DNA of 64,000 nucleotides from Flavobacterium sp. JAS (GTDB lineage Bacteria; Bacteroidota; Bacteroidia; Flavobacteriales; Flavobacteriaceae). The translations under genes and the position numbers were made by a program. The DNA lies in NCBI RefSeq assembly GCF_020991455.1, contig NZ_JAJMOX010000017.1, positions 18,467-82,466 on the forward strand, read 5' to 3'. This document shows, piece by piece, positions 59,971 through 64,000 of the stretch. The notes beneath the pieces are model-generated. The model did not search any database. It was not told the DNA's origin and worked only from the letters and a program-made list of their open reading frames with translations. The stretch's first letter is position 1, and each line of letters begins with the position of its first letter.

Positions 59971-61587
59971 TTAAACTGTCATTCCTGATTTTACAGTTTC
60001 AAAATTTCCTTCTTTGTGAGCCGCGTTTGCTCTTCCGCTTGGATCTTGATTTTCCTGCCATTTCGGAATCCATTTACGAACCGTTTGCGCAGCGCTAATT
60101 TGTGGATAATATTTATGAAAAATAGATCTGTACAAATACGCTTCTTTTGTTGTTGGAGAATTATACGGAAATTCAGCACTTGCTCCCGCCAACTGTTCGT
60201 CTGAAATTTGAGTTGAACAATGTTCCATCAATTCATCAATCCAATTGTATCCAACACCATCAGAAAACTGTTCTTTTTGACGCCATAAAACATCCTCTGG
60301 TAAATAAGGGTTTTCAGGCGTATCGAATGCTTTTCTTAAAATATATTTTTCGATACCTTCATAAGTTTTTGGTTGCTTTTCTTCTGGTTTGATACGAATA
60401 GTAGCATCCAGAAACGCAGTATCCAAAAACGGGACTCTAGTCTCTATACCATTTGCCATTGTAGATTTATCTGCACGCAATAAATCGGCTGTAAATAATT
60501 TTTGAACTCTTTCGATTGTTTCTTTCTGAAATTCTTCTGTCGATGGTGCATTTCTAAAATACAAATGACCTCCAAAAACTTCGTCAGCTCCTTCGCCGGA
60601 AAGAATTACCTTAATCCCTTTTTCAGCAATTGCTTTTGATAACAAATACATTGGCACGCTGGCTCTAACCGAAATTATATCGTAAGTCTCTATATCGTAG
60701 ATTATCTTTTCTAAAAGCTCAATTCCTTCTTTAACAGAAAAATGAATTTCATGATGCTCCGTACCCAAAAATTCAGCAGCTCTTCTTGCCGCTTTCGCAT
60801 CTGGCGCATCAGCATCTAAAGCAATTGAAAACGAATGAAGTGTTTTTCCGCTATCTTTCAACAAACGCGAAGAAACCGCAGAAATCAATGAAGAATCCAA
60901 ACCTCCTGAAAGTAAAACTCCAACAGGCACTTCACTCATTAAACGCTTACCAACAGCTTCTGTAAATGTATCTCTGATCGAATCTAAATTAAGATCTTTT
61001 GTAGCATTTTCATAATCCTCATATTCCGGTTGGTAATATTTTACAAATCCTTTTTTTGGTGTATAATAATGTCCCGGAGGAAAAGTTGAAAATGTTTTAC
61101 ATTGATCCGCGATCGGTTTCATTTCAGACGAAAAATAGATTCTTCCTCTTTCATCCAAACCATAATACAAAGGTTTTACCCCAATCGGGTCACGTCCTGC
61201 AATATAGTTGTCGCCATCTATAACTACAAAAGCAAAATCTCCATCAAGCATATTGCAAAAATCGTTTCCAAATTCTTCGTACAAATGCACGATCACTTCT
61301 GAATCTGATTTTGTTCTAAAAGTATGATCTTTAAGGACCGTATCTTTTAATTCCTGATAATTATAGATTTCACCATCATGCACCATCCAGGCTTTTTTAG
61401 TTCCCTGAATAGGCTGTCTACCAGACTTCAAATCAATAATCGACAAACTTTCATGACTGATTATGCTGCCATTTTCCATAATTTGCAAATCATTTTCATC
61501 AGGACCGCGATGTGACATTCTTTTAGAAAGCTCTTTTACGAGTTGCGGGTCTTTTCCTTTACCAATAACGGCTAATAATCCAGACAT
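59971..61587 (-). CDS. asparagine synthetase-like protein with inactivated glutaminase domain
   Basis: The 538 residues have the AsnB two-domain plan. A class II glutaminase-like domain (about 1-190) precedes an ATP-PP-loop synthetase domain with GVLLSGGLDSSLISAVS and GEGADEVFGGHLYFRNAP. The N-terminal nucleophile is missing: the protein starts MSGLLAV instead of MCGI, and an in-frame stop just upstream excludes another start. The glutamine-site Arg is S47 (HESLSIIDL) and the Asn is D71 (HDGEIYN). It could use free ammonia or another amine, or act with its intact neighbour upstream. The C-terminal tail is shorter than in AsnB. The function is inferred. Confidence 0.85.
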   Translation of the reverse strand: MSGLLAVIGKGKDPQLVKELSKRMSHRGPDENDLQIMENGSIISHESLSIIDLKSGRQPIQGTKKAWMVHDGEIYNYQELKDTVLKDHTFRTKSDSEVIVHLYEEFGNDFCNMLDGDFAFVVIDGDNYIAGRDPIGVKPLYYGLDERGRIYFSSEMKPIADQCKTFSTFPPGHYYTPKKGFVKYYQPEYEDYENATKDLNLDSIRDTFTEAVGKRLMSEVPVGVLLSGGLDSSLISAVSSRLLKDSGKTLHSFSIALDADAPDAKAARRAAEFLGTEHHEIHFSVKEGIELLEKIIYDIETYDIISVRASVPMYLLSKAIAEKGIKVILSGEGADEVFGGHLYFRNAPSTEEFQKETIERVQKLFTADLLRADKSTMANGIETRVPFLDTAFLDATIRIKPEEKQPKTYEGIEKYILRKAFDTPENPYLPEDVLWRQKEQFSDGVGYNWIDELMEHCSTQISDEQLAGASAEFPYNSPTTKEAYLYRSIFHKYYPQISAAQTVRKWIPKWQENQDPSGRANAAHKEGNFETVKSGMTV

Positions 61588-61897
61588 ACTATTCTATTTT
61601 TTATTTATTCTGTTTTCCAGACACGTCCCAAATGACATGTATCAGGTATAAAAATCATTGTAATTTGCAGGAAATTAAAAATAAAATTCTGCTTCCTTCT
61701 CTTAACTGCTTTATAATCAAAGCAATTTAGCGTTAATTCGACGAATGTCAAATATAAAAAAGTAAAGTTAAATAATTACCGAAAAATCTTTTTAAGTAAC
61801 TGAAATTATATAATTTAACAATTTAAGACAAGAAAAACGTCCTCAACCGAGAACGTTCTTCTGCAATTAATATATACTAATTCTAATAATTCAACTT
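61588..61897. other. 310-base gap between the two asnB homologues
   Basis: The gap contains a weak hairpin at about 61834-61860 (AAACGTCCTC and GAGAACGTTC) that may end asnB transcription on the minus strand. The rest is AT-rich, without a frame or repeat I recognise. The downstream paralogue therefore may have its own promoter or be read through. Confidence 0.4.
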
Positions 61898-63574
61898 CTA
61901 TACTTTAGCGTAAGCGTCATCATGAACACTTGCCACAGCTCTTCCTGATGGATCGTTCATGTTTTTGAAAGCCTCATCCCACTCCAAAGCAATTTTTGTA
62001 CTACAAGCCACACTTGCTTCCTGAGGTACACATAATGCTGCTGCATCGCTTGGGAAATGTTCTGCAAAAATTGAACGATAATAATATTCTTCTTTAGAAG
62101 TTGGTGTTTGCAACGGGAATTTAAATCTAGCATTTGCCAATTGTTCGTCCGAAACTTCTTTGGCTACCACTTCTTTCAAAGTATCAATCCAGCTGTATCC
62201 AACTCCATCTGAGAATTGCTCTTTTTGTCTCCATGCTACACTTTCCGGCAACATATCTTCGAATGCTTTACGAACTACCCATTTTTCCATCGGGTGTTCT
62301 TTGTTGATCATCTTATCTTGCGGGTTGATTCTCATCGCCACATCCATAAATTCTTTATCTAAGAACGGAACACGACCTTCAATTCCCCAAGCAGCTAAAC
62401 TTTTGTTCGCACGTAAACAATCGTACATGTGTAGTTTTCCTAATTTACGAACGTTTTCTTCGTGAAATTCTCTTGCGTTTGGTGCTTTGTGGAAGTATAA
62501 ATAACCTCCAAATAACTCATCGGCACCTTCACCAGAAAGAACCATTTTGATTCCCATTGACTTAATAACTCTCGCCATTAACCACATTGGAGTCGAAGCT
62601 CTAACTGTAGTAACGTCATAAGTTTCTAAGTTATAAATTACATCACGAACAGCATCTAAACCTTCCTGAATTGTGAATTTAATTTCGTGGTGAATTGTTC
62701 CAATATGTTTTGCAACAACCTGAGCAGCTGCTAAATCAGGAGAACCTTCAAGTCCTACTGAAAAAGAGTGCAATTGCGGATACCATGCATCTGTTGTATC
62801 ATCTGACTCAATACGTTTTTGCGCAAATTTTTTGGCTACAGCCGAAGTAATAGAGGAATCTAAACCTCCCGAAAGTAAAACTCCATAAGGAACATCACTC
62901 ATTAATTGTCTGTGAACCGCAGCTTCAAGCGCTTTTTTGATTTCAGGAATACTTGTTTCGTTATCTTTTACAGCATCATATTCTGTCCAGTCTCTTTTGT
63001 ACCATTGTACAAATTCGCCGTCTTTGCTTGTCATATAATGTCCTGGAGGAAACAATTGAATTTTAGTACAATATCCTTCCAAAGCTTTCAATTCAGAAGC
63101 TACATAAAAAGTTCCATGCTGATCCCAACCAATGTATAATGGAATAATTCCCATGTGGTCACGAGCGATAAAATACTCATCTTTCTCAACATCATAAATT
63201 GCGAATCCGAAGATTCCGTTCATTTCATCTATAAAGTGAGGTCCTTTTTCTTTGTAAAGTGCCAAGATAACTTCGCAGTCACTTTCCGTTTGAAAGTTAT
63301 ATTTTCCTTCAAATTGTTTACGCAATTCTCTGTGGTTGTAAATTTCACCATTCGCAGCCAAAACCAATTTTTTATCTTCTGTAAATAAAGGTTGTTTTCC
63401 TGAAGCTGGATCTACAATTGCCAAACGCTCATGAGATAAAATTGCTTTATCATTGCTATAAATTCCGCTCCAGTCCGGTCCACGGTGACGAATGATTTTT
63501 GACATCTCTAATACTTGAGGTCTTAAGGTTTCGGCTTTTTGTTTTAGATCAAAGGCACATACGATTCCACACAT
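61898..63574 (-). CDS. asnB: asparagine synthetase B, glutamine-hydrolysing
   Basis: AsnB makes asparagine from aspartate, ATP and glutamine in the cytosol. The 558 residues include the catalytic Cys2 at the start of MCGIVCAFDLKQKAETLRP, the glutamine-site R50 in SHERLAIVDP and N75 in ANGEIYNHRELR, and ESDCEVILALYKEKGPHF. The synthetase domain has GVLLSGGLDSSITSAVAKKFAQ, GEGADELFGGYLYFHKAP and DGVGYSWIDTLKEV. The final VACSTKIALEWDEAFKNMNDPSGRAV is as in enteric AsnB. It lies upstream of a shorter, glutaminase-dead homologue on the same strand. Confidence 0.96.
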   Translation of the reverse strand: MCGIVCAFDLKQKAETLRPQVLEMSKIIRHRGPDWSGIYSNDKAILSHERLAIVDPASGKQPLFTEDKKLVLAANGEIYNHRELRKQFEGKYNFQTESDCEVILALYKEKGPHFIDEMNGIFGFAIYDVEKDEYFIARDHMGIIPLYIGWDQHGTFYVASELKALEGYCTKIQLFPPGHYMTSKDGEFVQWYKRDWTEYDAVKDNETSIPEIKKALEAAVHRQLMSDVPYGVLLSGGLDSSITSAVAKKFAQKRIESDDTTDAWYPQLHSFSVGLEGSPDLAAAQVVAKHIGTIHHEIKFTIQEGLDAVRDVIYNLETYDVTTVRASTPMWLMARVIKSMGIKMVLSGEGADELFGGYLYFHKAPNAREFHEENVRKLGKLHMYDCLRANKSLAAWGIEGRVPFLDKEFMDVAMRINPQDKMINKEHPMEKWVVRKAFEDMLPESVAWRQKEQFSDGVGYSWIDTLKEVVAKEVSDEQLANARFKFPLQTPTSKEEYYYRSIFAEHFPSDAAALCVPQEASVACSTKIALEWDEAFKNMNDPSGRAVASVHDDAYAKV

Positions 63575-63916
63575 AACTATATATTTTTATTTTAAATTTT
63601 AATTTGATAAGGCAAAGATGCAGTAATGGTTACAATTGAAAAACACAAAACACTATTTCAGTTATAATTTAAAACCACAAATCAACATTTACATATAAAA
63701 TGTAAAATTTTAGCATAAAAAAAAGCCTGAAACTTAAAAATTTCAATTTTGGGCTCAAACAAAGCAAGAATCGTAAGGTTTTAAAGAAATCTTTGAGTTA
63801 AAATTTGAATTATTTCAAAATCAATAGAAGATTCCTAAAGAGAAGAATAAAAGCTGTTCAGAAATTGTAGTTTTCTCCAATCTTGTCATTTAGTTGAGCA
63901 CATTTCCTCACTCTGT
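63575..63916. other. asnB upstream region without visible gene
   Basis: An AT-rich stretch with no coding frame of note. CAAAGATG at about 63613-63620 reads as a near -7 element on the minus strand, but no -33 box is at a good distance. Nothing else is seen. Confidence 0.3.
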
Positions 63917-64000
63917 TTGTCATCCCGAGGAACGAGGGATCTCCGCAAGCAGCTCGACAAAGATTGACGATTTTGATTGTGGAGTTCCTTGTGGAGATCC
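63917..64000. repeat. GTCATCCCGAGGAACGAGG-type dispersed repeat, cut by the window end
   Basis: GTCATCCCGAGGAACGAGGG begins a GC-richer block unlike the flanking DNA. GGATCTCCGCAAG (63937-63949) recurs inversely with one change at 63988-64000 (CTTGTGGAGATCC). This looks like an intergenic repeat element of Bacteroidota. It may continue beyond the window. Confidence 0.6.

Overview
The window looks like a chromosomal segment of a Flavobacterium-type member of the Bacteroidota. The DNA is AT-rich and Shine-Dalgarno sites are weak or absent. Several upstream regions carry the Bacteroidota promoter form TTTG/TTG, about 19-23 bp, then TAnnTTTG. The gene set is also characteristic: a type IX secretion type B cargo next to PorP/SprF, fused SecDF, a SusC-like/TonB-dependent receptor, and many DUF lipoproteins. 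No rRNA, tRNA, CRISPR array, integrase or transposase was found.

Layout. Positions 1-7.1 kb hold a partial gene, a DUF4197 lipoprotein, purU, katG, a signal-less BtuF-like metal-receptor protein and pyrF. Positions 7.2-13.8 kb form a stress and signalling block: dps, a decayed csbD, an AraC-type regulator, a response regulator with a CHASE3-PAS histidine kinase, a DUF4142-like lipoprotein, and YtxH, holin-like and small helper proteins. prfA follows on the minus strand. Positions 15.4-23.5 kb look accessory: a gene with a PD-(D/Q)xK-like core and a C-terminal SEC-C motif, broken by one in-frame stop; a SEC-C/TPR/SEC-C protein with a HEPN-like RNxxxH motif; then DUF6090, membrane and DUF5995 proteins and two small envelope proteins.

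Positions 24-36 kb hold topB, a DUF6265 lipoprotein, an MFS transporter, a DUF4198 protein with a TonB-dependent siderophore-type receptor, a GyrI-like protein, valS and a DUF1573 protein. Positions 36.4-44.3 kb carry, on the minus strand, a small lipoprotein, the type IX cargo/PorP/OmpA operon and an aspartyl-protease/PDZ protein. Positions 44.3-50.4 kb carry a class I aminotransferase, folE, a four-helix-bundle protein, cysS, yidD, lgt and a small outer-membrane protein. Positions 50.4-63.6 kb, all minus strand, carry secDF, mdh, gyrB, an M16 peptidase and two tandem asparagine synthetase homologues.

The most notable observations are these. (1) The nuclease-like/SEC-C plus SEC-C/TPR/HEPN-like gene pair is a candidate undescribed defence or RNA-targeting module. 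(2) An inverted-repeat operator and a -7 element occur with identical 21-bp spacing in front of that locus and of a small secreted-protein gene. (3) One of the two AsnB proteins has lost the catalytic Cys, Arg and Asn of its glutaminase domain. (4) A csbD gene is inactivated inside the stress block. (5) Intergenic regions are filled with several distinct families of long palindromic repeats. All function calls come from reading motifs by eye; no database search was possible.
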